Source: Vibrio sp. HA2012 (lineage in GTDB: Bacteria; Pseudomonadota; Gammaproteobacteria; Enterobacterales; Vibrionaceae). From it: DNA of 64,000 nt. Below are positions 34,636 to 44,782 of this stretch, piece after piece; positions within the stretch are counted from its first letter, which is position 1, and each line of letters opens with the position of its first letter. The notes under the pieces were generated by a model that was given only the letters and a program-made list of their open reading frames with translations, was not told the DNA's origin and ran no database searches. The stretch spans positions 124,001 through 188,000 of the forward strand of contig NZ_PFXK01000003.1 of NCBI RefSeq assembly GCF_002812955.1. The letters are read 5' to 3'. Position numbers and translations under genes: made by a program.

Positions 34636-35034
34636 ATGAGTAAAATTCGAATTGCCACGTGCTCCTGTAATCTGGTCACTCTTCGCTGCAGTGGCGACCC
34701 GGCAAGTACTATTCCATTTCAGTGTCTGCAAAATCAGCTACGCACTGGCAGTGTTTTTGGCGTACAGGTTGGTTTTCATACCAGACAACTACGGAGTGAT
34801 GGTGACATTCTGACCTATACACGTCTCTACGATGACGGAAGCCGCATTATTTTTCATTTCTGCCCGAGATGTGGCGATACCATGCTTTTGAAAACAGATT
34901 CTGCTCCCGATTATGTTATTGTTCCTCTGGGTCTGTTCAGCGAACTGGATTTTCCGGTTCACGGCGTATCGACCTATGAAGAAACGTCCGGAGGCTGGAT
35001 TAAATTTGACTCCGAAATGGATCAATTTGCATAA
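34636..35034 (+). CDS. GFA/CENP-V-like protein with altered zinc site
   Basis: A 132-residue protein of the glutathione-dependent formaldehyde-activating (GFA) fold. Early CSC, then CLQNQLRTGSVFG, and late HFCPRCGDTML. In normal GFA proteins the middle segment is C-x-C-x-x-C before the TGS motif; here two of the three Cys are replaced (FQCLQNQ), so the zinc arrangement is incomplete. Function unknown. A poly-G ribosome binding site precedes the ATG. Confidence 0.8.
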   Translation: MSKIRIATCSCNLVTLRCSGDPASTIPFQCLQNQLRTGSVFGVQVGFHTRQLRSDGDILTYTRLYDDGSRIIFHFCPRCGDTMLLKTDSAPDYVIVPLGLFSELDFPVHGVSTYEETSGGWIKFDSEMDQFA

Positions 35035-35144
35035 ATATATGCTTGCTCTGTCCGAAGAATGCCAGCCAGACCATAACAAAATCTGAATAATTCACACTTT
35101 TTAGTGAATAGTCTTGCAATAGGTTCATACAGCAGGTATTCTGC

Positions 35145-35175
35145 GCACCTAAAACCAGACAAGGTAGTCAGGTGC
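35145..35175. other. inverted repeat upstream of yjiH
   Basis: GCACCT (35145-35150) and AGGTGC (35170-35175) are inverted arms 19 bases apart, and ATTCAC/GTGAAT (35090-35109) forms another small hairpin. They may be part of the yjiH leader or the end of the preceding gene. Weak evidence. Confidence 0.3.
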
Positions 35176-35229
35176 ATATTTATTCCAATCAGGATCAGGA
35201 ATACAGACACAAACACATTGAGAATAGAC

Positions 35230-36600
35230 ATGCAAAATACAACTCAAACCGCAGAACTGCCCAAAAAAAGCAGCACGTTCTGGGTATTCTTTATTCCCTC
35301 CCTTCTGGGGGTTTTTCTTTTTATGGCTCCGGTCAGTTATCAGGGTGATCTCACCATTCCTGTTGCGATTCTGGCCAAGTCTCTGTTGGCAATATTTGAC
35401 GGCTATCTGACAGCAACTGTAACCATAGTAATCAGCCTTATGGCTTTGCTGTCTGTACTGTACAAAGTCGTGAAACCAACTGTTATCGCCAATAATCCTT
35501 TTCTGGATAATTTATTCAGTCCATCTCCTCTCTGGCTGACAGTTCGCGTTATCGGCGGTATTGCTGTAGTGATGACCTATTTTCAACTGGGACCAAAAGC
35601 CGTATGGGAACCCAATACCGGTGGGCTGGTACTCGACGGCCTGCTGCCAACGCTGTTTGCAGTGTTTATTTTTGCCGGCCTCCTATTGCCTCTGCTGCTG
35701 AATTTCGGCTTACTGGAGTTATTCGGTACTCTGCTAAGTAAAGTTATGCGGCCGGTGTTTAACCTGCCCGGACGTTCAGCCATCGACTGTATTGCCTCCT
35801 GGCTGGGTGACGGTAGTGTAGGTATTCTTCTGACCAGTAAACAATATGAAGAGAAGTTCTATACCCAACGGGAAGCCGCTGTTGTAGGCACAACGTTCTC
35901 CGCCGTATCGATTACTTTCAGCCTCGTAGTGCTTGCACAGGTAAAACTCGAACAATATTTCCTGCCTTTTTATGGTGCAATTTGTCTGGCGGGTATTACG
36001 GCTGCGATCATTATTCCCCGCCTTCCTCCGCTGAGCAGAAAGAAAGATCTGTTTATTGACGGGACAACTCTGGAAGAAGAAAACCACCTGACACCTGAAG
36101 GACATTCTACCTTTTCCTGGGGCATGGAACTGGCTCTGAATAAAGCCGCTCAGGTAAAAAATGCCAGAAGCGTACTGACAGAAGGTCTGAAAAATGCTGC
36201 TGACATGGTATTCGGAGTACTGCCTGTAGTTATGGGACTGGGAACCATTGCTCTGGTTATTGCCGAATATACGTCTGTATTTGCAATTTTAGGTAAACCG
36301 TTTATCCCATTCCTGGAACTGCTGTCTATTCCGGATGCAGTTGCTGCTTCTGAAACTATGGTAGTAGGCTTTGCGGATATGTTTATCCCAGCCATTCTGG
36401 CAGCATCCATTGACAGTGAACTGACGCGATTTGTTATTGCAGCGATGTCCGTTACGCAGCTTATTTATATGTCTGAGGTCGGTGCTCTGCTGCTGGGCAG
36501 TAAGATCCCGGTTAATATCTTTGAACTGTTCTTCATCTTCATTCTGCGGACACTGATTACTCTTCCTGTAATTGCTGGTATTGCTCATTTGATTTTCTAA
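35230..36600 (+). CDS. yjiH: YjiH-family membrane protein (nucleoside-recognition/Gate fold)
   Basis: A 456-residue integral membrane protein with about 10 hydrophobic segments. The motif GDGSVGILLTSKQYEEKFYTQREAAVVGTTFSAVS is typical of YjiH-like and 'nucleoside recognition' (Gate) proteins, and SETMVVGFADMFIPA follows later. The substrate is not established. The start at 35230 is chosen since the upstream 42 codons are hydrophilic and non-family-like. It is followed by a terminator and then by yjeH in the same direction. Confidence 0.85.
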   Translation: MQNTTQTAELPKKSSTFWVFFIPSLLGVFLFMAPVSYQGDLTIPVAILAKSLLAIFDGYLTATVTIVISLMALLSVLYKVVKPTVIANNPFLDNLFSPSPLWLTVRVIGGIAVVMTYFQLGPKAVWEPNTGGLVLDGLLPTLFAVFIFAGLLLPLLLNFGLLELFGTLLSKVMRPVFNLPGRSAIDCIASWLGDGSVGILLTSKQYEEKFYTQREAAVVGTTFSAVSITFSLVVLAQVKLEQYFLPFYGAICLAGITAAIIIPRLPPLSRKKDLFIDGTTLEEENHLTPEGHSTFSWGMELALNKAAQVKNARSVLTEGLKNAADMVFGVLPVVMGLGTIALVIAEYTSVFAILGKPFIPFLELLSIPDAVAASETMVVGFADMFIPAILAASIDSELTRFVIAAMSVTQLIYMSEVGALLLGSKIPVNIFELFFIFILRTLITLPVIAGIAHLIF

Positions 36601-36645
36601 AAAATCAGAGTATAACTGGTTCTCTATATTAAGACCTCACATCAA

Positions 36646-36671
36646 ATACCTCGCTTATGCGGGGTATTTTA
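36646..36671 (+). terminator. terminator between yjiH and yjeH
   Basis: ATACCTCGC (36646-36654), loop TTAT, GCGGGGTAT (36659-36667), then TTTT. One G-T pair in the stem. It ends yjiH and shows that the longer ATG start at 36657 for the next gene is unlikely. Confidence 0.75.
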
Positions 36672-36686
36672 TTCTGGAAAATAACC

Positions 36687-37940
36687 GTGAACGCACTAAA
36701 AAAAGAGATCACCCTGTTTGGTGGTATCGGCCAATTGTCTACCACTCTGTTGGGTACAGGGTTGTTTATGATCCCGGCACTGGCTGCTGGAATTGCCGGT
36801 AATGCTTCACTCTGGGCCTGGCTGATCCTGTTTATCGCCGTTGTTCCTATTGCTCTTACTTTTGCTTCACTCGGAAAACGCTACCCAAATGCAGGTGGAA
36901 CAGCCTATTTTGTACGTAAAGCTTTTAATAAACGAACAGAGCACAGCGTCGCCTGGCTCTTTCTCAGTGTTATTCCTGTCGGTATTCCTGCAGGTATCGT
37001 ACTGGCCGGTAGCTTTGGCCAGCAGTTGCTTCCAGAACCGATCCGTTCGCCTCTTCTGGCTGAGATCATTACCATTGCAATTTTAGCCGCCGTCAATCTG
37101 ACCGGCAGCAAATCATCAGCACGAATTCAGGCAGTCATTGCTCTCGGGATCTGCACTCTGGTGTCGCTGCTGTGGTTTTATGGTGATGTCAGTACCCAGG
37201 ATATCACCATGCCATCATTAAGCACCGGTAATTTACCAGATATTGCCTCTGCATTATCCGTTATGTTCTGGTGTTTCGTCGGTATTGAAGCCTTTGCGCA
37301 TATGGGAGAGGAATTTAAAAACCCACAGAGGGATTTTCCAGTTTCTATTGTTTTAGGTTGTCTGTTTGCCGGCCTGATATATTGGGCATGTACTGTGGTC
37401 GTCCTGAAGTTTCATGCTTATGGAACTCCGGCGCTGGATACCGGCTCGATTCCCTGGCTGTCTGAACAATTGATTGGTGATCAGGCTTCATTTTTAATCA
37501 GTCTGCTCGGCTATCTGGCCTGCTTTGCCAGCCTGAATCTGTATCTGCAAAGCCTCTCACGAATGACTTGGTCACTGGCCAAAGAACGCAAACCTTCCGG
37601 CTCATTGGCCGCCATCTCAGCCAGAGGTATTCCGGCAAATGCGACCCTGCTGCTGACAGTGATACTCCTTATTTGCTCCGCCACCGGCGAGATTCTGCAT
37701 CTAAATCTGGAGCATCTGGTAAAACTGGCTAACGGTGTTTTTGTTCTGGTCTATCTGTTCGCGATGCTGTCTGCCTTCAGACTACTGACCGGCATCCGTA
37801 AATTACTGGCATTCATTGCCTTAATCATTACGATTTTAGTCTTTGTTTGTCTGCAATGGGCTGCCTTGTACGCCATTATTGTGTTTGCGTTACTGCATTT
37901 TTCATCAGCAAATGTAATATTGAATCCAAAACTGAACTGA
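36687..37940 (+). CDS. yjeH: L-methionine/branched-chain amino acid exporter
   Basis: A 417-residue APC-superfamily transporter with about 12 TM helices, close in length and sequence to E. coli YjeH (418). Shared blocks: IGxLSTxLLGTGLF, NASLWAWL, YPNAGGTAYFV, WLFLSVIPVG, ALSVMFWCFVGIEAFAHM, EFKNPQRDFP, YWACTVVVL. It should export Met, Leu, Ile and Val by proton antiport. The GTG start at 36687 gives the YjeH-like N-terminus; an ATG at 36657 lies inside the preceding terminator. Confidence 0.9.
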   Translation: MNALKKEITLFGGIGQLSTTLLGTGLFMIPALAAGIAGNASLWAWLILFIAVVPIALTFASLGKRYPNAGGTAYFVRKAFNKRTEHSVAWLFLSVIPVGIPAGIVLAGSFGQQLLPEPIRSPLLAEIITIAILAAVNLTGSKSSARIQAVIALGICTLVSLLWFYGDVSTQDITMPSLSTGNLPDIASALSVMFWCFVGIEAFAHMGEEFKNPQRDFPVSIVLGCLFAGLIYWACTVVVLKFHAYGTPALDTGSIPWLSEQLIGDQASFLISLLGYLACFASLNLYLQSLSRMTWSLAKERKPSGSLAAISARGIPANATLLLTVILLICSATGEILHLNLEHLVKLANGVFVLVYLFAMLSAFRLLTGIRKLLAFIALIITILVFVCLQWAALYAIIVFALLHFSSANVILNPKLN

Positions 37941-38061
37941 TGATGGAAATATTTCTCTGCGTATAAAAGCAGCAGTTGTCATATTTCCTCTATAGATTCT
38001 ATTATCAATAATAGATAACTTATGATATACATCGTACGAATGTAACCATTCGGAAACATAA

Positions 38062-38082
38062 AAATAACAATAATTATCATTT
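38062..38082. promoter_or_regulatory. Fur box upstream of the chemoreceptor
   Basis: AAATAACAATAATTATCATTT matches the Vibrio Fur consensus AAATGA-N-AAT-N-ATT-N-TCATTT at all but one defined position. It lies about 40-60 bases before the chemoreceptor ATG, overlapping the expected promoter, so iron repression of this gene is inferred. Confidence 0.6.
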
Positions 38083-38122
38083 GCACGGCTAGTTTGTATT
38101 TATTTAGGTAAAGGGAGTCACT

Positions 38123-39997
38123 ATGAAATTTAGCCATAAGATTGTTGCTGCTTCTTCTGTTCTGCTGCTGATAACAATCAGTCTGCTAAGCACGAAGCAG
38201 TTTTTCACTGTTCAATCAGAAATGAACCACACTATCAATGAAAGTATCACAGATATCGTTAATGGTGTCCGTAATGCCGTTGCCGCTGAGCTGAACAATA
38301 AAAAAGTTCTGGCCAATTATACGACCACTCTTGCCGCCCAGGATCCAAGCCATGAGCATATTACAGAAGTGATCAGCCAGCCAGAGCTGAGCAACACCTT
38401 CCTGCTTGTCGGTGGTGGGTATGAAAAAGACGGTTCCTTCTTCACTGGTGATCCAAACTGGGACCCAGGAGCAAGTTGGGATCCACGCAAGCGCCCATGG
38501 TATAAGGATGCCAAGAATAATGGTGCACTGATTATCACCGATCCATATGCAGATTCTGTAACAAAAGATATCCTGATTTCTATCGCTACGCCAATAAAAC
38601 AGGATGGCCGCTTCATCGGCGCTATCTTCTTTGATATGAGTCTGGCCGGCCTGTCAGAAATGGTTAATAACGTTAACCTGTTTGACGCAGGCTATCTGTT
38701 TATCGTTGCTCAGGACGGCACAATTATCGCCCACCCGGATAGCAAGCTTAATGGTCAGAAAATGGAAGCCTTCCTTCCTAGTATTCAGATCCGGGAAAAT
38801 GAGCACCAGCAGGTTACTCTGAAAGACGGCCTCAACTACACGCTTGATTATGCAAAAATTCCGGGGCAGAACTGGTATGTTGGTGTATTACTGGATGAAA
38901 AAATAGCTTACGAATCAGTATATAATCTGCGCACAACATCTATCGTCTACAGTATTCTTGGCCTGATTATCAGTATCATTATCCTGCTGTTTATTATCCG
39001 CAAGCTCATGTCTCCGCTGAATGATCTGAACGATGCGATTCAGGATGTTGCGTCCGGTAATGGTGACCTGACCAAACGCCTCAGTACGGATACAGATCTT
39101 GAATTCTCTGAGCTGGCAGGTGGGTTTAATACTTTCAGCGAAAAGCTTCAGGGACAGATAACGCATCTGAAGGCCATCAGCGAAGAAATCATGCGTGGTA
39201 CAGAATCGACGGCTCAAAGTGCATCAGACTCTGCACAAGCGATGGGTGTTCAGCTCCAGGAACTGGAACAACTGGCAACAGCCATGCATGAAATGGCGAC
39301 CACGGCTTCTGACGTAGCAACCAATGCTCAAAATGCGGCAGCGGCGGCACAGGAAGCCGATGATGCCACACAACTGGGAGCCGGCGTCGTCAGAGATACA
39401 ACAGCTTCTATTGATTCGTTATCGGCTCAGATCGATCAGGCTGTTACAGAAGTTCAGAAACTGGAAGATGCAACAAACAGTATTGAAACGGTTCTTCAGG
39501 TAATCAACGATATTGCAGACCAGACTAACCTGCTGGCTCTGAATGCGGCTATCGAAGCAGCTCGTGCCGGTGAGCAGGGACGCGGCTTTGCTGTTGTTGC
39601 TGATGAGGTTCGCACGCTGGCACAGCGTACTCAGGAGTCTACAACAGAGATCCGCAGCATGATTGAACAACTACAGGCAGGGGCAACAGCCGTTGCTTCT
39701 ACCATGAATCAGAGTAAAGATGCCGCATCCGGTACGGTCGAAAAAGCTCAGCAGGCAGATGAAGCGCTGCAGCGTATTTTTGATGCAATTAAAAGTATTA
39801 CCGATATGAACCTGCAAATCGCTTCCGCCGCCGAAGAACAAAGTCTGGTTGCCGAAGAAATCAATACCAATACTGTAAAAATAAAGGATCTTGCCGTTCA
39901 GGTTGCTGAAGATTCACAGCAGGTCAATATGGCCATGCAGGTACAAACAGAGAATGTACGCGATCAGAACAACGTTCTGGATACATTCACCGTTTAA
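38123..39997 (+). CDS. methyl-accepting chemotaxis protein with dCache amino-acid-type sensor
   Basis: A 624-residue chemoreceptor. TM1 about residues 7-24, a double-Cache periplasmic domain (about 35-270) with the ligand motif [11 protein letters not shown] and DPYAD typical of amino-acid-binding dCache_1 sensors, TM2 about 275-297, HAMP, and a long signalling hairpin whose tip is [34 protein letters not shown]. Related Vibrio receptors (Mlp24 type) sense several amino acids. It is a single gene behind a Fur-like box, unusual for an amino-acid receptor. AAGGGAG is the ribosome binding site. Confidence 0.93.
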   Translation: MKFSHKIVAASSVLLLITISLLSTKQFFTVQSEMNHTINESITDIVNGVRNAVAAELNNKKVLANYTTTLAAQDPSHEHITEVISQPELSNTFLLVGGGYEKDGSFFTGDPNWDPGASWDPRKRPWYKDAKNNGALIITDPYADSVTKDILISIATPIKQDGRFIGAIFFDMSLAGLSEMVNNVNLFDAGYLFIVAQDGTIIAHPDSKLNGQKMEAFLPSIQIRENEHQQVTLKDGLNYTLDYAKIPGQNWYVGVLLDEKIAYESVYNLRTTSIVYSILGLIISIIILLFIIRKLMSPLNDLNDAIQDVASGNGDLTKRLSTDTDLEFSELAGGFNTFSEKLQGQITHLKAISEEIMRGTESTAQSASDSAQAMGVQLQELEQLATAMHEMATTASDVATNAQNAAAAAQEADDATQLGAGVVRDTTASIDSLSAQIDQAVTEVQKLEDATNSIETVLQVINDIADQTNLLALNAAIEAARAGEQGRGFAVVADEVRTLAQRTQESTTEIRSMIEQLQAGATAVASTMNQSKDAASGTVEKAQQADEALQRIFDAIKSITDMNLQIASAAEEQSLVAEEINTNTVKIKDLAVQVAEDSQQVNMAMQVQTENVRDQNNVLDTFTV

Positions 39998-40025
39998 CGC
40001 CCACTGCAACATCAAAACCCGTCAG

Positions 40026-40048
40026 CGGAGCCCATTCGGGCTCCGTTT
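40026..40048 (+). terminator. terminator of the chemoreceptor gene
   Basis: CGGAGCCC, loop ATTC, GGGCTCCG (40026-40045), then a TTT tail. Strong stem; also lies at the end of the leftward amylase gene (stop at 40060). Confidence 0.85.
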
Positions 40049-40059
40049 CACTTATGATC

Positions 40060-41496
40060 TCAAACTTGTCTGACCATGCATGAAATTGACCGGTGTGTCT
40101 CATCCTGCACTGATTGTGAGCCTTCAGATACCCACTCCAGATCCGCCAGCATCATGCAGGACTTGGGTTGAAGGGTAAAAATAACCTCACCATTCCGGCA
40201 GAAATACCGTTCATCATCCAATAAATTAAGCATGGAAGATTTCCGATCAATATTCACCTGAAGTGTTTTTCTGCCTTTATTAATGGCAACCAACCCTTTG
40301 CTCCCCCGGGAAAAAATCAGGCAATCCGAAGCAGCCAGAATAGGAAACATCTGCTCACCATGCATCAGGTTATGAAAGGCTATCATGCGGGTCATACGTG
40401 GGTCTTTCCAGCTGTTCTTCCAGCGGGGTATCCCTTGTTTATTCATAATACCGCTTGGATTTAAATCTGTATAAATCAGTGGAACACCGCCATCCCGGCC
40501 AAGAATATAGGCATATGCCAGCCACTCTTCTTCCTCTGACAGGATCAGTTCCTGAAACACTTCATTGTTTGGAATATCATGTGTAATAGCGAAGGTAATT
40601 GCTCTCGAATTAGACAAAGCCTGTCCCAAGCTGTAAGGATTCACTAACGATTCCAGACTTCCCTCCGGCTGAAATGCGTGATAAACAGTGTTAAACAACG
40701 GAAAATCATAAGCTGCCAGCCGGGTATGCTCCAGATATGGCTGCAGAAACAACCCATACTCCTCTTTTGTCGCACCGCCATCTGTAATGATTTCACCAAA
40801 GATATGAACATCACTGACAATCTCCGGGGTCCACACCTTCTTCAGGTGCTCCAGAGTCATATGCTTTGCGGCATCAATACGGAATCCCCGAACCCCCATT
40901 CCTTTCAAAGCCCGGATATAACGCTTCTGCTGTTCTGCCACATGGTCACTGTCTTTTAATGTCGGCAATCCGGGGTCGCTTGCTCCTCCAGTGATCCGGC
41001 CATTCTGTACCTGCCAACGATCTTTCCAGTTCTCAATACCGAACGCTTCAACAAAATCGTCCTCCGTAAACAAAGGCTCTCTAAGATCACCAAACAGTGT
41101 AAGCGCCTGATAGCTTTCCCACTGTTGCAGATAATGTTGCATATCCGTTGGCCCCGGATAGTGCAGATCCGGCCGGATTGACGCTTCATTCGCCATATGA
41201 TTAAAGACAACATCTGCATAGACCCAGACATCATGTCGTCCCAGCGCCTTAACCATACTGAAAAAATCTTTCGTGTTACCCAATTGATTGTCAATAACCC
41301 GGTAATCCTGTGGCTGATATCTTTGCCACCAAGGTGTTCCGTCTTTACGTTTTAATGATTTCATCGGTGGTGAAACCAGTACTGTCTTATACCCGAGAGC
41401 ACTGATTGTCTCGGCATGATCTGCGATGTCTGAATACGGCCAGTCAAAGGCATGAAGAATCACATCGCTTTTATTTTCTGTTGAGAATGTACTCAT
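40060..41496 (-). CDS. cytoplasmic GH13 alpha-amylase-family enzyme
   Basis: A 478-residue glycoside hydrolase family 13 protein. Region I DVVFNHM, region II GFRIDAAKHM (nucleophile Asp), region III FGEIITDGG (acid/base Glu), region IV ITHDIPNNE (third Asp). The start MSTFSTENKSDVILHAFDWPYSDI lacks a signal peptide, so it acts on internal glucans or malto-oligosaccharides. AGGAG precedes the ATG. A glycogen link (with glgA at 5 kb) is plausible but unproven. Confidence 0.88.
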   Translation of the reverse strand: MSTFSTENKSDVILHAFDWPYSDIADHAETISALGYKTVLVSPPMKSLKRKDGTPWWQRYQPQDYRVIDNQLGNTKDFFSMVKALGRHDVWVYADVVFNHMANEASIRPDLHYPGPTDMQHYLQQWESYQALTLFGDLREPLFTEDDFVEAFGIENWKDRWQVQNGRITGGASDPGLPTLKDSDHVAEQQKRYIRALKGMGVRGFRIDAAKHMTLEHLKKVWTPEIVSDVHIFGEIITDGGATKEEYGLFLQPYLEHTRLAAYDFPLFNTVYHAFQPEGSLESLVNPYSLGQALSNSRAITFAITHDIPNNEVFQELILSEEEEWLAYAYILGRDGGVPLIYTDLNPSGIMNKQGIPRWKNSWKDPRMTRMIAFHNLMHGEQMFPILAASDCLIFSRGSKGLVAINKGRKTLQVNIDRKSSMLNLLDDERYFCRNGEVIFTLQPKSCMMLADLEWVSEGSQSVQDETHRSISCMVRQV

Positions 41497-41674
41497 TTTT
41501 ACTCTCCTGAACCGTCTGCCTGACCCGTTACTGATGAGAAATATGAATGCAAATCGGATCCGGCATTATTGGCAAACTGACGGCATTATAGATTTCATGA
41601 TAAGAACTGAATTCCCCCTTTCCGGTAAGTTAAACAGGCTTAGCTGAGGGGCGTAGGGAAAAATGTGATCAAAG

Positions 41675-42847
41675 TCACCAGCTCCATCGAACCTTAGTAT
41701 AGATCAAAGTCGATGGTTGCATACCAAAAAGGCTGTCGTCTGCACCATTAAAATGCTGGATGCTTGCACTCAGTAACCAGTTGTCAGCGAGAGAATATTG
41801 ATTGGTAAGATTAAAATAAAACGATTGATCCTGATAATAAATAGCAGAAAACAGAGCACGGTTAAGAGCCGTCAGATCCACACCGGTTTCCACATACGCA
41901 GTAAAACGGGTAAAACTCAGAGTCCGGGCATGCTGGATCTGGTTCAGATACGCCTCCTGATTTTGTGAGGTATAAGGTGCAGCCGTATGCAATATGCCGG
42001 CTCTGACTGTCCAGTTTCTTTCGCTGCGAAAGCGGTACTCCGTCTCAACAGTAGAAACCATGCTATAGCCAGACAACGATACCTGTGCTTCTCTAACCGG
42101 CTCAAAATAACTGCTTTCTCCACGAATGCCTGCTCCGCCGATCGCCCCGGAAATTCCCAAACCCAGCACTCTGTCCGATTCCGATTTTCCGCCAATCAGC
42201 TGAATATCCCAACCCCGATGGTTAAAAAAATAACGGCCGGCATAACGGTTAAAAGCAGGGTCACTGGCAGGGCTAAAAACCCATTCCATCCCACTGGCAA
42301 AACCAAGTTGCTTGCTGAAAAGAAAACCATCCGCCCCCGGCCTTTCAGCATATTCGGTATCATAAACAGAATACACATTAAATATATCATTAGGATTCCA
42401 GATTGTTGTCATACCCCAGTTAACCCGAAAACGGCCACCCTGCACTAGCCAGTCATCGTCCTGCCAGCTAAAATACAGACGGTCAAGCTGACTGTTTCCA
42501 ACCCTATCCGATGTTTCCTCCCAGTTTGCAGAAAGGTCAAGATACCCACTATCCTGTTCAATCCATGCGGCATATTTGCTGTTTTCAGCCATATCTCCCC
42601 AGATAAGCCGATTACGCATTCCAGCGTTAAACCGTAATTTCGGGCTAAGACGATATTCACCATTTATCCTTTGGCAGAAAAGATGATCCAACGAATCATC
42701 ATGATTATCCGTAAACGATGAACTCAGGGTATAGCTAATATATCCGTCAAGATCCCAGTTTTTTTCAGGAACAAGCCCGGGAATTGACGCTGCATACACA
42801 CTGCCGCCAACGACACTGCATACCAGACAGAGAAAAAAATCAGACAT
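41675..42847 (-). CDS. outer-membrane beta-barrel protein of an ABC-linked operon
   Basis: A 390-residue exported protein. Predicted signal peptide about residues 1-19, many alternating amphipathic beta strands ending in aromatic residues (YLDLSANWE, RLYFSWQDDDWLVQGGRFRVNWG), and the C-terminal signature YTKVRWSW with terminal Trp, as recognised by the BAM machinery. It is the last gene of a five-gene leftward operon and overlaps the ATPase gene by 8 bases, so it likely forms the outer-membrane part of that export or transport system. The substrate is unknown. Confidence 0.8.
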   Translation of the reverse strand: MSDFFLCLVCSVVGGSVYAASIPGLVPEKNWDLDGYISYTLSSSFTDNHDDSLDHLFCQRINGEYRLSPKLRFNAGMRNRLIWGDMAENSKYAAWIEQDSGYLDLSANWEETSDRVGNSQLDRLYFSWQDDDWLVQGGRFRVNWGMTTIWNPNDIFNVYSVYDTEYAERPGADGFLFSKQLGFASGMEWVFSPASDPAFNRYAGRYFFNHRGWDIQLIGGKSESDRVLGLGISGAIGGAGIRGESSYFEPVREAQVSLSGYSMVSTVETEYRFRSERNWTVRAGILHTAAPYTSQNQEAYLNQIQHARTLSFTRFTAYVETGVDLTALNRALFSAIYYQDQSFYFNLTNQYSLADNWLLSASIQHFNGADDSLFGMQPSTLIYTKVRWSW

Positions 42848-43547
42848 CCGTCACCACTTGTTCCGTAAGACGGCGGTCAGCACTCAGGCATCCGTCCTCA
42901 AATACAATGACCCTTTTTGCCCGGGTGATCACCCGCGGATCATGAGTGGAAAAAATAAATGTCGTTCCCTCTGTTTCATTGAGCTTCTGCATGATATCCA
43001 ACAGTTCTGCTGCGCTATCTGCATCCAGATTAGCAGTAGGCTCATCCGCCATCACAAAACGTGGCCGGGATGCTAACGCTCTTGCCACGGCAACTCGCTG
43101 CTGCTGCCCTCCCGATAGTTCAGAAGGACGCTTATGTTGTTGATCTTTTAACCCGACCTGACATAAGAGCTCACTGGCTCGACGATGACATTCAGTTTCA
43201 CTTCGCCCTTGTAACTGCATCACAAACTCTACATTCTCCAGAGCGGTCAGTACCGGTAACAAACTGTAGTCCTGAAAGATAAAGCCGATATGGTCACGCC
43301 GGAAAGCGATACGCTCTTTTTCCGTCAATGTACAGATATTGCAACCATCAATCCTGACCTCACCCGATGTCGGACTGTCGATTCCCCCCAATAAATTCAA
43401 CAGTGTTGTCTTTCCGGAACCGGACGGCCCCATCACAGCGATAAACTCCCCCGGTTCAATAATCAGATCTAATGCCTGTACAGCATGAACCGGAAAATTC
43501 GTATCTTTATTGTAGGTTTTACATAATTGGTGGGTCTCAATACTCAT
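42840..43547 (-). CDS. LolD/MacB-type ABC transporter ATPase
   Basis: A 235-residue ATPase of the lipoprotein/macrolide export (FtsE-LolD-MacB) group. Walker A GPSGSGKTT, signature [15 protein letters not shown], Walker B FVMADEPTANLD, and STHDPRV for the H-loop. It shares its ATG with the stop of the upstream permease gene and overlaps the barrel gene, showing a tight operon. Confidence 0.93.
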   Translation of the reverse strand: MSIETHQLCKTYNKDTNFPVHAVQALDLIIEPGEFIAVMGPSGSGKTTLLNLLGGIDSPTSGEVRIDGCNICTLTEKERIAFRRDHIGFIFQDYSLLPVLTALENVEFVMQLQGRSETECHRRASELLCQVGLKDQQHKRPSELSGGQQQRVAVARALASRPRFVMADEPTANLDADSAAELLDIMQKLNETEGTTFIFSTHDPRVITRAKRVIVFEDGCLSADRRLTEQVVTDV

Positions 43548-44782
43548 CAGTGTTTCTCCGCCATCGCTTCTGCCGGATGCTGTTTCAAGATCTGTCTGGC
43601 CGGGTACAACGCTGCGACCAGTGAAGATACGGTTACCGTTATAAAAATACTCAGATATTCCACAGCAGAAACCCGTGGATAAAGAACGGTGTCAACACCA
43701 TAAGCCCCCAGACCTTCCGCCATAGAACCCAAAGGAAGTCCGGTGACTTGCAGGATCCGAATCACACAGATACAACCGAGTAATCCCAATGTGGCACCAC
43801 AAATACCAAGCCATAAGCTTTCCAGCATAATCAATTGCAATACCTTGTGTTTCTGCATTCCTACCGCCATCAAAACACCAAACTCACGGGTTCGTTCAAA
43901 CACGGACATCAGCATCACATTGATGATACCAAACCCCATCGCCAGCATAAAAATCCCCAGCATGATGGCACTGCTGACCCCCATAGTGGCGAGCATGGAT
44001 GCCAGCAACGGCTGAATCTGTGTCCAATCTCTGACCATATTTTCATCCGTGGTATAAGAAGCTATCTGCTGCTGAAAACAGACCAGAGGATGACGGTCAC
44101 TCGCCTTCAGATTTTCATGCATTAACAGAGCAATCTCATGCACTCCTTGTCCGCCAGCCACTTCTTTCAAATCATATATGCGGACATAGACATTACTGTC
44201 ATCAAAATTAGAGGAGGGTGATGAAAAAATTCCTTTTACCCGAAAAGCTGCTCCGGTAACGTCACCGTCACCATTGGTAAAAGTCAGTACGGCTTTAGAC
44301 CCCGGTTTGAGCTTCAGGCGGTCTGCCGTTTTACGGGAAATGAGTATCGGCCTTTTATCCTGTGGGGAAAACCAGGCCCCCTCCCGGATAGAATCGGCCA
44401 GCGGAGTCAGTCTGGCTTCTGCATCTGTATCGACCCCATTAATCCGTACGCCTTTGTTACTGCGAGCCGAACCAATCATCCCGTCCACCAAAAAACGGCC
44501 TGAAAATACCTGTACCTGAGGATCATCCGCAATCTTCTGCATCAGAACATCGGATCCGACAATAGTGGCATTAATATCCGAATTTTCCAGATAACGTTTA
44601 TTATGGATCTGAACATGACTTATCTGCCAGGCAATCGCGTTATGTACCATGTTGTCTACCATGCCGGACATAAAGCCCATCATCACAACAATCCCCATCA
44701 GACCGAATACCATTGCACCAAGCATAATGCCGGTTCTCAGTTTATTGCGCCAAAGGTTACGCCATGCCAGTTTAACAAGCAT
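43547..44782 (-). CDS. FtsX-type ABC permease (second)
   Basis: A 411-residue permease. TM1 near residues 20-42, a periplasmic MacB-like core domain (about 45-270), then three TM helices in the FtsX domain (about 285-400; MSVFERTREFGVLMAVGM). It belongs to the type VII (mechanotransmission) ABC fold, used for lipoprotein, lipid or peptide handling rather than import. It overlaps the other permease gene by 11 bases. Confidence 0.9.
   Translation of the reverse strand: MLVKLAWRNLWRNKLRTGIMLGAMVFGLMGIVVMMGFMSGMVDNMVHNAIAWQISHVQIHNKRYLENSDINATIVGSDVLMQKIADDPQVQVFSGRFLVDGMIGSARSNKGVRINGVDTDAEARLTPLADSIREGAWFSPQDKRPILISRKTADRLKLKPGSKAVLTFTNGDGDVTGAAFRVKGIFSSPSSNFDDSNVYVRIYDLKEVAGGQGVHEIALLMHENLKASDRHPLVCFQQQIASYTTDENMVRDWTQIQPLLASMLATMGVSSAIMLGIFMLAMGFGIINVMLMSVFERTREFGVLMAVGMQKHKVLQLIMLESLWLGICGATLGLLGCICVIRILQVTGLPLGSMAEGLGAYGVDTVLYPRVSAVEYLSIFITVTVSSLVAALYPARQILKQHPAEAMAEKH

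Noticed and set aside
35084..35096. TGAATAATTCA as an ArgR box
   Set aside because: The two half-sites are separated by 1 base rather than 4 and no arginine gene is adjacent.
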